From NCBI GenBank assembly GCA_030537145.1, contig JAUNON010000012.1, positions 1-58,132 on the forward strand: DNA of 58,132 bases, written 5' to 3'. How positions within the stretch are numbered: position 1 is the stretch's first letter; the number at the start of each line of letters is the position of its first letter. This document shows positions 34,805-42,976 of this stretch, piece by piece. This stretch comes from Lachnospiraceae bacterium (GTDB lineage: Bacteria; Bacillota; Clostridia; Lachnospirales; Lachnospiraceae). The position numbers and the translations under genes were made by a program. The notes under the pieces are model-generated. The model made no database searches and was not told where the DNA came from. It worked only from the letters and a program-made list of their open reading frames with translations.

Positions 34805-36226
34805 TTAAAACCATGCCTTGAGCAGTCCGGTTACCGTCCCGTGCATCTGACCGCTTTCCAGACCGGAATAATTTACCACTACCTTGCGCAGCTCTCCGGG
34901 CGCTTTTTGGTAATACTGGGACAGGCAGGCAATGCGTATGCGCTGTCCGTCCGCCCGCCGGATCAGCTCTTCATCCGTCATCTCCGTGCGCACCTCCATT
35001 AAAAAGTGAAGCCCCGCATCCGAATCAGAAATCCGTACCTTGTCAGCCGGCAGATTTTCCTCTATCTCCCGCAGCAGCTCATCCCGTTTTCCCCGGTAAT
35101 AATTCCGCATCCGGTTGATATGCTTTTCGAAATATCCCCTGGCAATGAATTCTGCCAGGGTATACTGCTCAAAGTTCGATACCGTGCAGGCATAAAAACC
35201 CAGCTTTTCCTCAAAACGCTGCATCAGCTTTTCCGGCAGCACCATGTAGCTGATACGGATGGTAGGCGTAAGGCTTTTGGTAAAGGTGTTCATATAAATG
35301 ACCTTTCCCTGCCGGTCAATGCTCTGCAGAGACGGAATCGGCCGTCCGGACAGACGGAATTCACAGTCATAATCATCCTCCAGAATATAACGCTCCTTCT
35401 TCTCATTTGCCCAGGCCAGCAGCTCATAGCGCCGGCCGATGGAGGTGGTGATCCCGGTAGGATAATGGTGAGAGGGCGAGATATGTACAATATCCGCCTG
35501 ATTGGTTCTCAGCGCATCAATGCATATGCCGGACTCATCCATAGGAATATAAGCCGTCCTTACGCCGTAGCTGCGGTAGATTTCCGCCGCCTTTACATAG
35601 CCCGGATCCTCCAGCGCATATACCTTATTCTGCCCCAGAAGCTGAATGATCAGGCTGTACAGATACTCTGTACCTGCGCCGATAATAATCTGGCCTGCCT
35701 GCACCTGCATCCCCTGATATTCCAGCAGATAATCCGCAATCGCCTGCCGCAGCTCCCATACTCCCGCCCCCGGCGCCTTTGTCATCAGTGCTTCCCGCTT
35801 TTGAGCCAGCACCTCCCGCAGCAGCCGGGCCCATATGGTAAAGGGGAACTGCTTTGGGTTCACCCGGCTGTTTATCAGGTCTGCCAGGTATTCCCCCGGA
35901 AGCGCCTCCCGCTGATCGGGCAGCTCTTTTCTCTCCTCTTCTCCTCCTGCGTCCGAGGGCGTCAGCAGATATTGCTTGATTTCCGCCGCATAATATCCGG
36001 ACCTGGGGACCGAATACAGATATCCCTCCGCCTGAAGCTGCGCATAGGCATTCTCCACGGTAATGGTACTAACACCCAGATTTTTGGCAAAGCTGCGTTT
36101 AGAAGGAAGCTTCTCCCCCGCCCCGATCCTGCCGTTTAAAATATCTCTGCGGATACATTTATACAAATATTCATATAAGCTTTCATTTCCCATATCCTCA
36201 AAGGAATAGGTCAGCATCTGCCGCAC
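34805..36226 (-). CDS. pdxR: MocR-family regulator with aminotransferase domain (PdxR-like)
   Basis: A 473-residue fusion of a GntR winged helix and a fold-type I aminotransferase domain. The HTH is LPSKRSFAKNLGVSTITVEN (about 42-61); the PLP lysine is in NTFTKSLTPTIRISY (near 317), and LEDPGYVKAAEIYRSYG and EDDYDCEFR are typical cofactor-site segments. PdxR proteins use PLP as a sensor and control vitamin B6 genes. The divergent gene is a pyridoxal kinase, which supports this role for salvage rather than synthesis. Start at ATG 36226 or three codons later. Its promoter lies at 36320-36348. Confidence 0.93.
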   Translation of the reverse strand: MRQMLTYSFEDMGNESLYEYLYKCIRRDILNGRIGAGEKLPSKRSFAKNLGVSTITVENAYAQLQAEGYLYSVPRSGYYAAEIKQYLLTPSDAGGEEERKELPDQREALPGEYLADLINSRVNPKQFPFTIWARLLREVLAQKREALMTKAPGAGVWELRQAIADYLLEYQGMQVQAGQIIIGAGTEYLYSLIIQLLGQNKVYALEDPGYVKAAEIYRSYGVRTAYIPMDESGICIDALRTNQADIVHISPSHHYPTGITTSIGRRYELLAWANEKKERYILEDDYDCEFRLSGRPIPSLQSIDRQGKVIYMNTFTKSLTPTIRISYMVLPEKLMQRFEEKLGFYACTVSNFEQYTLAEFIARGYFEKHINRMRNYYRGKRDELLREIEENLPADKVRISDSDAGLHFLMEVRTEMTDEELIRRADGQRIRIACLSQYYQKAPGELRKVVVNYSGLESGQMHGTVTGLLKAWF

Positions 36227-36319
36227 CTCCCTCTCTGCCCGGCCGGAGCAATTCTCTGGTTTTAAAATCTGATCCTATTATTTTTGTTTAATGTGGTTCT
36301 TTCCATATAGCCACACTGG

Positions 36320-36348
36320 ATTATAATACTAGTAAATTATTCTGTCAA
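36320..36348 (-). promoter_or_regulatory. pdxR promoter overlapping a plus-strand -10
   Basis: On the minus strand TTGACA (36348-36343), 17 bp, TATAAT (36325-36320), both consensus. On the plus strand TATAAT (36322-36327) overlaps it but lacks a good -35, as expected of a promoter that needs an activator. TGTGG...CCACA (about 36293-36315) flanks the region and is a candidate PdxR site. Confidence 0.75.
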
Positions 36349-36373
36349 CTATCCTGTCCGGCAGAATAAAACG

Positions 36374-36530
36374 TCCGTAACAGTTTAGCCTTCAGATAAA
36401 CTGTTACGGAAACCAGCCCATTTAAAGTTCGCCTTCGGCGAAGGCGCTGGTTTCTTTTCAACCGCCACTTGTTCTTACGGGCTTTGCAGCCAGTGCAAAG
36501 CTCTGGACTGAACTGTTACAAACGTCATAA
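36374..36530. repeat. Complex hairpin element between pdxR and pdxK
   Basis: A perfect 14-bp inverted repeat, TCCGTAACAGTTTA (36374-36387) with its complement (36397-36410), is followed by AAACCAGC...GCTGGTTTCTTTT enclosing CGCCTTCGGCGAAGGCG (a terminator-like double hairpin), then GCTTTGCAGCCAGTGCAAAGC, and closes with a further GAACTGTTAC. It may attenuate pdxK transcription or be a miniature repeat; its ends resemble those of 50417-50504. Confidence 0.55.
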
Positions 36531-36559
36531 TCATTACAAAATATCCGGAGGAATTCGGC

Positions 36560-37417
36560 ATGAAACGAATCATTACCATTCAGGACATTTCCTGCATTGG
36601 AAAGTGTTCTCTTACCGTAGCTCTTCCCATCCTTTCGGCCATGGGGCTGGAAACCGCTGTTCTGCCAACGGCAGTACTGTCTACCCACACCATGTTTGAA
36701 AATCCGGTTTTCGTCGATCTGACGGAACAGATCAGGCCCATCTCGGATCATTGGGAACGGGAAGGCTTCGGCTTCGAGGCTATTTACACCGGCTATCTGG
36801 GCTCCGCCCGCCAAATTGAACTGGTGACCGCCTTTTTCCAGCGGTTTAAAAGGGAAAATACCCTTCTTTTTGTGGATCCGGCCATGGCCGATCATGGGAA
36901 GCTATATTCCGGCTTTTCGCCTTCGTTCCCGGAGGAAATGAAAAAGCTGTGCAGCAAAGCCGATCTTATCATACCAAACCTGACGGAAGCTTCCCTCCTC
37001 ACCGGAATCCCGTATCAGGAACAGCAGGATGAGGCGTGGCTGCACAAGCTGCTGGACGGACTTTCCGCCCTGGGCCCCCGCTTCATAGTGCTTACCGGCT
37101 GCTCCCTGTCTCCCGGCCGGATCGGTGTCCTTTCCAGAGACTGCGCTGCCGGACGGGACTTTTCTTATGACACGGAGAAATTGCCGGTCAGCTATCACGG
37201 CACTGGTGATATCTTCGCCAGCACCGTTTTGGGCGGCCTGGAAAACGGCATGAATCTGTCTGCCGCCCTTAAATTGGCCTGCGGCTATGTGAAGGATACG
37301 GTTCAGGCTACCATCCGCAACCCGGCCTCCCGCCGTTACGGTGTAGATTTCGAGACTACTCTGCCCGGACTGATCCGCAGTCTGGAAGCTTTTCGTTCCG
37401 GTTCCATAAACGGATAA
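36560..37417 (+). CDS. pdxY: Pyridoxal/pyridoxamine kinase
   Basis: A 285-residue ribokinase-fold enzyme that phosphorylates B6 vitamers to make PLP. MKRIITIQDISCIGKCSLTV is the substrate-side start typical of PdxY/PdxK from Clostridia; LPTAVLSTHT, FVDPAMADHGKLY and the catalytic GTGD anion hole with base Asp near 217 (YHGTGDIFAS) follow. It is divergent from pdxR and preceded by GGAGG. The 330-bp region between them carries overlapping promoters and a multi-hairpin element, so expression is probably controlled both by PdxR and by transcript folding. Confidence 0.94.
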   Translation: MKRIITIQDISCIGKCSLTVALPILSAMGLETAVLPTAVLSTHTMFENPVFVDLTEQIRPISDHWEREGFGFEAIYTGYLGSARQIELVTAFFQRFKRENTLLFVDPAMADHGKLYSGFSPSFPEEMKKLCSKADLIIPNLTEASLLTGIPYQEQQDEAWLHKLLDGLSALGPRFIVLTGCSLSPGRIGVLSRDCAAGRDFSYDTEKLPVSYHGTGDIFASTVLGGLENGMNLSAALKLACGYVKDTVQATIRNPASRRYGVDFETTLPGLIRSLEAFRSGSING

Positions 37418-37458
37418 GCGAAGGTATCTGTCAATTTGCGTCAAAACAACGGCGGTAA

Positions 37459-37553
37459 GGAGCTGTCGCAAAATTTCATTTGCCCGAAGAGTTTTTGAGA
37501 CATCAAAAAAGCAGGAACTGTGTCTTTCGCAGCTCCTGCTTTCTTATTTTTAT
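37459..37553 (+). terminator. Terminator after pdxY
   Basis: GGAGCTGTCGC (37459-37469) pairs with GCAGCTCC (37529-37536), and internally GCAGGAACTG (37511-37520) pairs with CAGCTCCTGC (37530-37539); TTTCTTATTTTTATTT follows. It contains the GGAGCTG...CAGCTCC motif of the recurrent terminator family. Confidence 0.75.
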
Positions 37554-37598
37554 TTAGTTTTTCAATTTTATTTTTAAATCGGAGGGATGCTTTTCCTG

Positions 37599-37658
37599 CT
37601 ATATATCATTAAGATATTTTTCAATATCCTGCATCGTTTGATATACTTTTTCTTTCAT
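37599..37658 (-). CDS. Micro-ORF in the cryptic intergenic locus (19 residues)
   Basis: Starting at ATG 37658 the peptide reads MKEKVYQTMQDIEKYLNDI. Its start overlaps the stop of another short open frame (ending in GRNPEANI), a pattern of translational coupling or of a frameshifted relic. It is weakly supported. Confidence 0.25.
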   Translation of the reverse strand: MKEKVYQTMQDIEKYLNDI

Positions 37659-37796
37659 ATATTCGCTTCAGGGTTCCTTCCTTGAACCTCTGAATCTATC
37701 GTATCTTCACCTTTCTGTTAAATTGAATTTTAAAAAATCATGAAATCGTGTTCTTTCATTAATCTCTTATGTGTTCAACATCTCTTTTAAGGCTGT

Positions 37797-37938
37797 GGTA
37801 ATCATCAATATAACAAATGAAGGTGCTTTTCCTGTTCTCTGATCTCCGCTCCGACTATCGAGAAATTCGATTTCTAAGAAAACTGGTTAAAAGGCTTGTC
37901 CGCAGGAACCTTCCATTTTACCACTGTTATATTGATTA
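37797..37938. repeat. Long-range inverted repeat inside the cryptic locus
   Basis: GTAATC and AATATAACA, separated by a 3-bp insertion (37798-37815), match the complement TGTTATATTGATTAC at 37925-37939. The intervening 110 nt holds a second hairpin (AGAAATTCGATTTCT, 37861-37875). The transcript could fold into one structured RNA. Confidence 0.5.
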
Positions 37939-37958
37939 CAAATTTCTGAAATATCCAT
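37887..37958 (-). CDS. Micro-ORF with strong ribosome-binding site (23 residues)
   Basis: ATG 37958 follows GGAGGTAGGG by a few bases. The peptide begins MDISEICNQYNSGKMEG and ends SCGQAF; it has two Cys and no signal peptide. It is the first frame downstream of the consensus promoter at 38089-38117 and the leader hairpin at 38021-38075. Family not recognised. It could be a leader peptide, a signalling peptide precursor or the start of a decayed gene. Confidence 0.4.
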   Translation of the reverse strand: MDISEICNQYNSGKMEGSCGQAF

Positions 37959-38020
37959 TGGACCCTACCTCCGTTCTTTCTGATTTTCAAATGTGAATAA
38001 GAAAATCTATTGTAATCAAT

Positions 38021-38075
38021 AACACCAGATTTCTCAGCTAAATAACTTTTGTTTTCGTTGATTAGCTTTGGTGTT
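38021..38075 (-). ncRNA. 5' leader hairpin of the cryptic transcript
   Basis: AACACCA (38075-38069 on the minus strand) pairs with TGGTGTT (38027-38021), and inside it AGCTAA pairs with TTAGCT, giving a two-step stem starting about seven nt after the predicted transcription start. Read on the plus strand it would be a terminator (TGGTGTTTTTTG), but no gene precedes it there. Confidence 0.4.
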
Positions 38076-38088
38076 TTTTGTTATCTGT

Positions 38089-38117
38089 ATATTATCATCC
38101 TTTTTCTGTTTTGTCAA
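38089..38117 (-). promoter_or_regulatory. Consensus promoter driving the cryptic locus
   Basis: On the minus strand TTGACA (38117-38112), exactly 17 bp, TAATAT (38094-38089). It points away from the hydratase gene into about 600 bp with no long gene. Confidence 0.75.
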
Positions 38118-38217
38118 CCCCTTTCTTGCTAATTTTCTGTAAATTTTGTTTTCTTTTTCACTATTCACAGTTAATATTTCCATCCTGCAGATGGCAGGTA
38201 CCCTTTGTGTCCGTTCC

Positions 38218-40509
38218 CTATTTTACCCGATTATAGTTGATGAGACAGCCGTCCAGAATAATCTGACGCTCGTCATCGGTCATTTCTCCCAGGCGGAGCG
38301 TAAATTCCTTCATAGCCCCGTCCTTCACCACATAGGCCTTTACCTGAGACGCCTTCTCCTCCACGGCCCTGCGGATATCGGGCAGGAACAGGTAATCCTT
38401 ATTTGAGAAGGGCAGCTCGCCCTCATCGATCAGGAAGGGCAGCATTCCCCAGTTGATCAGATTAGAACGATAACGCTTCGTGGCATAGCTGTTGGCAATG
38501 TTTGCCCAGCCCCCCAGCACCTTCTGGCAGGAAGCCGCCTGCTCACGGGCGGAGCCGTCTCCCGGCTTCACGGCAAAGATGGTGGAGCCGACTCCCACGT
38601 TGGTCTTGTCCACATCCGGATATACCGTGTGGATCGCCTGAAATACCGGCTTCAGCTCCGGCAGCGCCTCTGCCGGACAGTCTCCTGCCTGGATGGCCTT
38701 CTGTGCCTTCTGAACCTCTTTTGCCAGGCCTACATAGGCCGGATCCTTTCTGGACAGGGTAAATTCCGCCAGCCCCAGGGGATTGGAACGGTAGGAGGAG
38801 GTTTCTCCGGACGGAATCAGCTCATCCGTAGTCGTTACCGGATCGTGAATCTCAGAAACCACTTTCAGAATCATATGCTCCGGCAGTTCACACATGGCAG
38901 GCCAATCCTTGATATTGGGGCCCATCTTAATTTCCACGGAAGGATCCGCCACACCCTTGCTGTCAAATACCCGGTTTTCATAAATTGCCCGGTCGAAGAA
39001 ATATTTCGGCTTCGTAAAGTCCGCATCCACCTCTGTAGCCGCTGTCAGGTAGCCCTTATTCGCTGCCGTAGCCGCAATGGAACGGGCGTCCATCAGCGCA
39101 ACAGATGCAATCTGACCGCTCTGCAGCTTAGAGCCCTCCCGGTTGGGGAAGTTACGGGTAGAATGACGGATACTGAAGCCATTATTAGCCGGCGTATCGC
39201 CTGCGCCGAAGCAGGGGCCGCAAAATGCGGTTTTCACTACTGCGCCGGACTGAATCAGGTCCGCCAGCTTACCGTTCTTTGCCAGCTCCATATAGATGGG
39301 CGTGCTGGCCGGATAAACACTGAGCGTAAATTCGTCATTACCGATAAATTTTCCTTTCAGAATGTCCGCCGCATCGCAAATATTTTCAAAGCCGCCGCCT
39401 GCACAGCCGGCAATGATTCCCTGATCTACATAGAGGCGGCCGTTCCGCACCTTGTCCTTCAGCGTAAAGTCCACTGCGCCATCCAGGCTGACCTTCGCCC
39501 GTTTTTCCACATCATCCAGAATATCCATCAGATTTTCATTCAATTCCTCAATGGTGTAGGTATTGCTGGGATGGAAGGGCATGGCAATCATGGGCTTGAT
39601 CTCGCTCAGATCCACATAAACCATTCCGTCATAGTAGGCCACCGCCTTCGGCTGCAGCTCCTTATAATCTTCACTTCTTCCGTGAATCTCGTAAAATTCC
39701 TTTATGATATCATCGGTTTTCCAGATAGAGGACAGGCAGGTCGTCTCGGTGGTCATCACATCCACGCCGATACGGAAATCTGCGCTTAAGCTTTCCACGC
39801 CCGGTCCCACAAATTCCATGACCTTATTATTCACATAGCCATTGCCAAATACGGCTCCGATGATTGCCAGGGCCACATCCTGCGGACCCACCCCTTTTGC
39901 GGGAGAGCCGGTCAGATACACGCCGATCACGCCCGGCATATTAATATCATAAGTCTGGGACAAAAGCTGCTTTACCAACTCCGGACCGCCCTCTCCCATG
40001 GCCATGGTGCCCAGCGCACCGTAGCGGGTATGGGAATCCGAACCAAGGATCATCTTTCCTCCGCCTGCCAGCATTTCTCTGGCAAACTGATGAATGACTG
40101 CCTGATGAGGCGGAACATAAACACCGCCGTATTTCTTTGCACAGCTTAAACCAAACATATGGTCATCCTCATTGATCGTGCCGCCTACTGCACACAGGGA
40201 ATTATGACAATTGGTCAGCACATAGGGAATCGGAAACTTTTCCAGTCCGGAAGCCCTGGCTGTCTGAATAATTCCCACAAACGTGATATCATGAGATGTC
40301 AGCTTATCAAACTTAATTTTCAGCTTTTCCATATTGCCGGAAGTATTATGCTCCTTCAGAATGGAATAAGCAATGGTATTCTTCGCCGCTTCCTCTCTGG
40401 AGGGAGAGCTTCCGGTCTTAGCAGCCAGAACCGCAGCAGCGTCCTGATTCGCTTCCACAATCTCCGTCCCATTTACCAGATAAACACCGCCATCGTATAG
40501 CTTAATCAT
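38218..40509 (-). CDS. Aconitase-family hydratase (YbhJ-like)
   Basis: A 763-residue member of the aconitase superfamily, similar in length and layout to the uncharacterised hydratase YbhJ. The family traits are [15 protein letters not shown] near the N-terminus, [19 protein letters not shown], the iron-sulfur Cys motif in [12 protein letters not shown] and [15 protein letters not shown], and the C-terminal swivel domain with [15 protein letters not shown] (compare the R-S-N-L/M of aconitases). It probably isomerises or hydrates a tricarboxylic or 2-hydroxy acid, but the substrate cannot be told from sequence. It is monocistronic, with a good promoter at 40605-40633 and no leucine or citrate genes nearby. 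Confidence 0.88.
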   Translation of the reverse strand: MIKLYDGGVYLVNGTEIVEANQDAAAVLAAKTGSSPSREEAAKNTIAYSILKEHNTSGNMEKLKIKFDKLTSHDITFVGIIQTARASGLEKFPIPYVLTNCHNSLCAVGGTINEDDHMFGLSCAKKYGGVYVPPHQAVIHQFAREMLAGGGKMILGSDSHTRYGALGTMAMGEGGPELVKQLLSQTYDINMPGVIGVYLTGSPAKGVGPQDVALAIIGAVFGNGYVNNKVMEFVGPGVESLSADFRIGVDVMTTETTCLSSIWKTDDIIKEFYEIHGRSEDYKELQPKAVAYYDGMVYVDLSEIKPMIAMPFHPSNTYTIEELNENLMDILDDVEKRAKVSLDGAVDFTLKDKVRNGRLYVDQGIIAGCAGGGFENICDAADILKGKFIGNDEFTLSVYPASTPIYMELAKNGKLADLIQSGAVVKTAFCGPCFGAGDTPANNGFSIRHSTRNFPNREGSKLQSGQIASVALMDARSIAATAANKGYLTAATEVDADFTKPKYFFDRAIYENRVFDSKGVADPSVEIKMGPNIKDWPAMCELPEHMILKVVSEIHDPVTTTDELIPSGETSSYRSNPLGLAEFTLSRKDPAYVGLAKEVQKAQKAIQAGDCPAEALPELKPVFQAIHTVYPDVDKTNVGVGSTIFAVKPGDGSAREQAASCQKVLGGWANIANSYATKRYRSNLINWGMLPFLIDEGELPFSNKDYLFLPDIRRAVEEKASQVKAYVVKDGAMKEFTLRLGEMTDDERQIILDGCLINYNRVK

Positions 40510-40604
40510 ATCGTTACCTCCTTATTATTCTGTACTGCAGGAAACACCGGACCCTGTGTCCTCTGTTTCCCCGCTGGCCCGAAGGGTTTTTCGCATTATG
40601 TATC

Positions 40605-40633
40605 ATTATAAGGTTTCGTTGTATAGAATGCAA
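40605..40633 (-). promoter_or_regulatory. Promoter of the hydratase gene
   Basis: On the minus strand TTGCAT (40633-40628), 17 bp, TATAAT (40610-40605), about 95 nt before the ATG. Confidence 0.75.
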
Positions 40634-40654
40634 GTCAGACTTTTCGGAGAACAA

Positions 40655-40712
40655 AAGTGTGCTTCGCACACTCCCACGCTTTAAAGCGGCAAGGTCTTTG
40701 CTATGAGAGAAT
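40655..40712. repeat. Dispersed repeat with CTTTAAAGC and TCTTTGCTATGAGAGA
   Basis: The segment carries a GTGTGCTTCGCACAC hairpin (about 40656-40670), then CGCTTTAAAGCGGCAAGGTCT and TTTGCTATGAGAG, matching the loop and right arm of the repeat at 13849-13916. Confidence 0.5.
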
Positions 40713-40717
40713 CCAAA

Positions 40718-40760
40718 AGCCATGATACAAAAACCGGTATCCGGCCCCCGTATCATGGCT
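40718..40760 (-). terminator. Terminator after murA
   Basis: AGCCATGATAC (40718-40728) pairs with its exact complement (40750-40760); on the minus strand TTTTGG follows. It begins 27 bp past the murA stop. Confidence 0.75.
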
Positions 40761-40786
40761 CTTACTCCTCAGAAATCCCTGTTTTA

Positions 40787-42079
40787 TCAGCCGACTCTCA
40801 GCCGGAATTTCTGCGCTTCTTTTTCACTGTTTATCTTTTCGATCTCTGCACCCAGGCTGCGCAGCTTTTCATCAAAATTCTCATATCCCCGCTGGATATA
40901 CATAATATCATCCACAATGGTGATACCCTCTGCAGCCAGTCCTGCGATCACCAGGGCTGCTCCTGCCCGCAGATCCGGGGCGCTGACACGTGCGCCTGTC
41001 AGCCTTTCCACTCCGGTGATAATGGCGGTATTCCCTTCCACCTTAGCAACGGCTCCCATCCGGGCCAGCTCGTCCATATATTTAAACCGATTCTCGAAAA
41101 TACTCTCTGTCACAATGCTGGTGCCCGCCGCCAGAGCCAGCGCCACACCGATCTGCGGCTGCATATCGGTAGGATATCCGGGATACGGCAGCGTCTTTAC
41201 ATTGGTATTATTCAAACGCTTCGATGCAACCACCCGAACCGCATTATCAAACTCTTCCACCTCGCACCCGATTTCCAGAAGCTTGGCCGAGGTAGCCTCC
41301 AAATGCTTCGGAATTACATTTTTCACCATCACGTCGCCCTTCGTGGCTGCTGCCGCAAACATGAAGGTGCCCGCCTCGATCTGATCCGGAATGATCGAAT
41401 ACTCGGTAGCATGCAGCTTCTCTACGCCGCGGATGCGGATGACATCCGTACCTGCGCCCTTAATATTGGCACCCATGCTGTTCAGGAAATTGGCTACATC
41501 CACCACATGAGGCTCTCTTGCGCAGTTTTCAATTATGGTACGGCCCTCCGCCATCGATGCTGCCATCATAATATTGATCGTAGCTCCCACGGATACCGTA
41601 TCCAGATAAATATGACTTCCTCTTAAATGCTCTGCCTCCGCACAGATCGATCCGTTTCGGATGCTCACTGTGGCTCCCAGAGCTTTAAACCCTTTCAGAT
41701 GAAGGTCAATGGGACGGCTGCCGATATTACATCCGCCCGGAAGCGGAACCTCAGCCTTCTTGTATTTGCCGAGCAATGCGCCCAGCAGGTAATAAGATGC
41801 CCTTATTTTCTTGATATATTCATAATCCACACTGACGCCGCCGATATTGGCCCCACTCATCAGCACCGCATGTCTCGTAATACGCTCCACCTTCACGCCA
41901 ATCTCCTGCATGGCGCTCAGCAGTACATTAATATCTCTTACATCCGGCAAGTTTTCTATCAATACCGTATCATCCGTCATGAGCGCCGCTGCCAGGATCC
42001 CCAGCGCCGCATTTTTTGCGCCGCTGATGTCAACCTCGCCTACCAGCGGGTTTCCGCCCTTAATAATGTATTGTTCCAT
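40787..42079 (-). CDS. murA: UDP-N-acetylglucosamine 1-carboxyvinyltransferase
   Basis: The 430-residue enzyme adds enolpyruvate from PEP to UDP-GlcNAc, the first committed step of peptidoglycan synthesis. Lys22-Asn23 in ISGAKNAALGILAA and the catalytic Cys117 in PLPGGCNIGSRPIDLHL are present, so it should be fosfomycin-sensitive. The remaining EPSP-synthase-like repeats (DYEYIKKIRASYY, GYPTDMQPQ) are in order. It has its own promoter (42262-42289) and terminator. Firmicutes often have two copies (murAA/murAB); which one this is cannot be decided here. Confidence 0.97.
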   Translation of the reverse strand: MEQYIIKGGNPLVGEVDISGAKNAALGILAAALMTDDTVLIENLPDVRDINVLLSAMQEIGVKVERITRHAVLMSGANIGGVSVDYEYIKKIRASYYLLGALLGKYKKAEVPLPGGCNIGSRPIDLHLKGFKALGATVSIRNGSICAEAEHLRGSHIYLDTVSVGATINIMMAASMAEGRTIIENCAREPHVVDVANFLNSMGANIKGAGTDVIRIRGVEKLHATEYSIIPDQIEAGTFMFAAAATKGDVMVKNVIPKHLEATSAKLLEIGCEVEEFDNAVRVVASKRLNNTNVKTLPYPGYPTDMQPQIGVALALAAGTSIVTESIFENRFKYMDELARMGAVAKVEGNTAIITGVERLTGARVSAPDLRAGAALVIAGLAAEGITIVDDIMYIQRGYENFDEKLRSLGAEIEKINSEKEAQKFRLRVG

Positions 42080-42261
42080 AGGACACCTCTGTAATTTTAT
42101 TTATACTTTTTCCCCTAAATGCCTCCGTTACCCTTCCCCAAAGATAACGGAAACTCTCCTCTTATCTTCTATCTCTATTTTCTTCGTTTTGTCACAATTT
42201 TATGTAATCCGGTCTCAGAATGTATTTCCATTTTACACCTGAAACTAAAAACCTAGCTTTT

Positions 42262-42289
42262 ATTATAGCACATAATCAACATTTGTAAA
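42262..42289 (-). promoter_or_regulatory. murA promoter
   Basis: On the minus strand TTTACA (42289-42284), 16 bp, TATAAT (42267-42262), leaving a long leader of about 180 nt without obvious structure other than an A/T-rich sequence. Confidence 0.7.
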
Positions 42290-42295
42290 TAAAAA

Positions 42296-42973
42296 TTAAT
42301 TTTTCCGGCGTTTTACACTATAACCAAAGCTTCCCAGCTTTTTTCCAAGGCCAAAATATTCACCATGGGAATAAACGGCCAGCCCTGTTTTGTTCAATTC
42401 CAACCTTCCGCTTTCCGTCAGATAACGGCTGTCTATATCCACAGCCTCCACCCGGGCCAGAAACATATGATGGGATCCCAGCTCCAGAATCTGCTCCACC
42501 CGGCACTCGATATTCACCGGACTTTCCTCAATCAGCGGCGCCTGTACTGCGGACGCTTTCCCGGCTGTCAAATGCATTTCCTGAAATTTATCCACGTCCC
42601 GGCCGGAACGGACCCCGCAGTAATCCGCCGCCCGCACCAGTGCCTCTGTGGTCAGATTGATCACAAATTCGCCTGTCTCCTTTATGATATCGTAGGAGTA
42701 CCGTTCCGGGCGCACGCTGATGGATACCATAGCCGGAGAAGAACAGACCGTCCCCGTCCAGGCAACGGTAATAATATTCGGTTTTTCCCCGGCTCTTTGG
42801 CAGCTAACCATCACAGCCGGAAGGGGATACAGCATATTTCCGGGCCGCCACACCTCCCGGCTGCCCGCAGACGGTTTTGGTCCGGTTTTGCTCCCAACAG
42901 CCGCTTTTTTTCCTTTTTCGCGTTTTCCGGTATTTTTCTTCCCTCCGGGGAAGCCTTTCTTTTCCACAGACAT
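42296..42973 (-). CDS. Flavin reductase-like FMN-binding protein
   Basis: A 225-residue protein whose residues 45-220 form a flavin-reductase-like split barrel (NMLYPLPAVMVSCQRAG, NIITVAWTGTVCSSPAMVSI, EFVINLTTEALVRAADYCG, HHMFLARVEAVDID). Such proteins bind FMN and reduce or transfer it to partner enzymes. The first 40 residues are an unusual Lys/Gly-rich extension (GKKNTGKREKGKKAAVG) with no family counterpart that I know; a start at the internal Met47 would give the usual size. It begins three bases after the pyrophosphatase stop, so it is in the deoB operon. Confidence 0.88.
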   Translation of the reverse strand: MSVEKKGFPGGKKNTGKREKGKKAAVGSKTGPKPSAGSREVWRPGNMLYPLPAVMVSCQRAGEKPNIITVAWTGTVCSSPAMVSISVRPERYSYDIIKETGEFVINLTTEALVRAADYCGVRSGRDVDKFQEMHLTAGKASAVQAPLIEESPVNIECRVEQILELGSHHMFLARVEAVDIDSRYLTESGRLELNKTGLAVYSHGEYFGLGKKLGSFGYSVKRRKN

Positions 42974-42976
42974 TTT

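Noticed and set aside
35006..36139. 377-codon plus-strand frame opposite pdxR
   Set aside because: Antisense shadow of a clearly conserved MocR protein, no motif.
38021..38075. Plus-strand terminator TGGTGTTTTTTG as evidence for a plus-strand gene
   Set aside because: No plus-strand promoter or gene leads into it; the same palindrome is explained as the leader hairpin of the minus-strand transcript.
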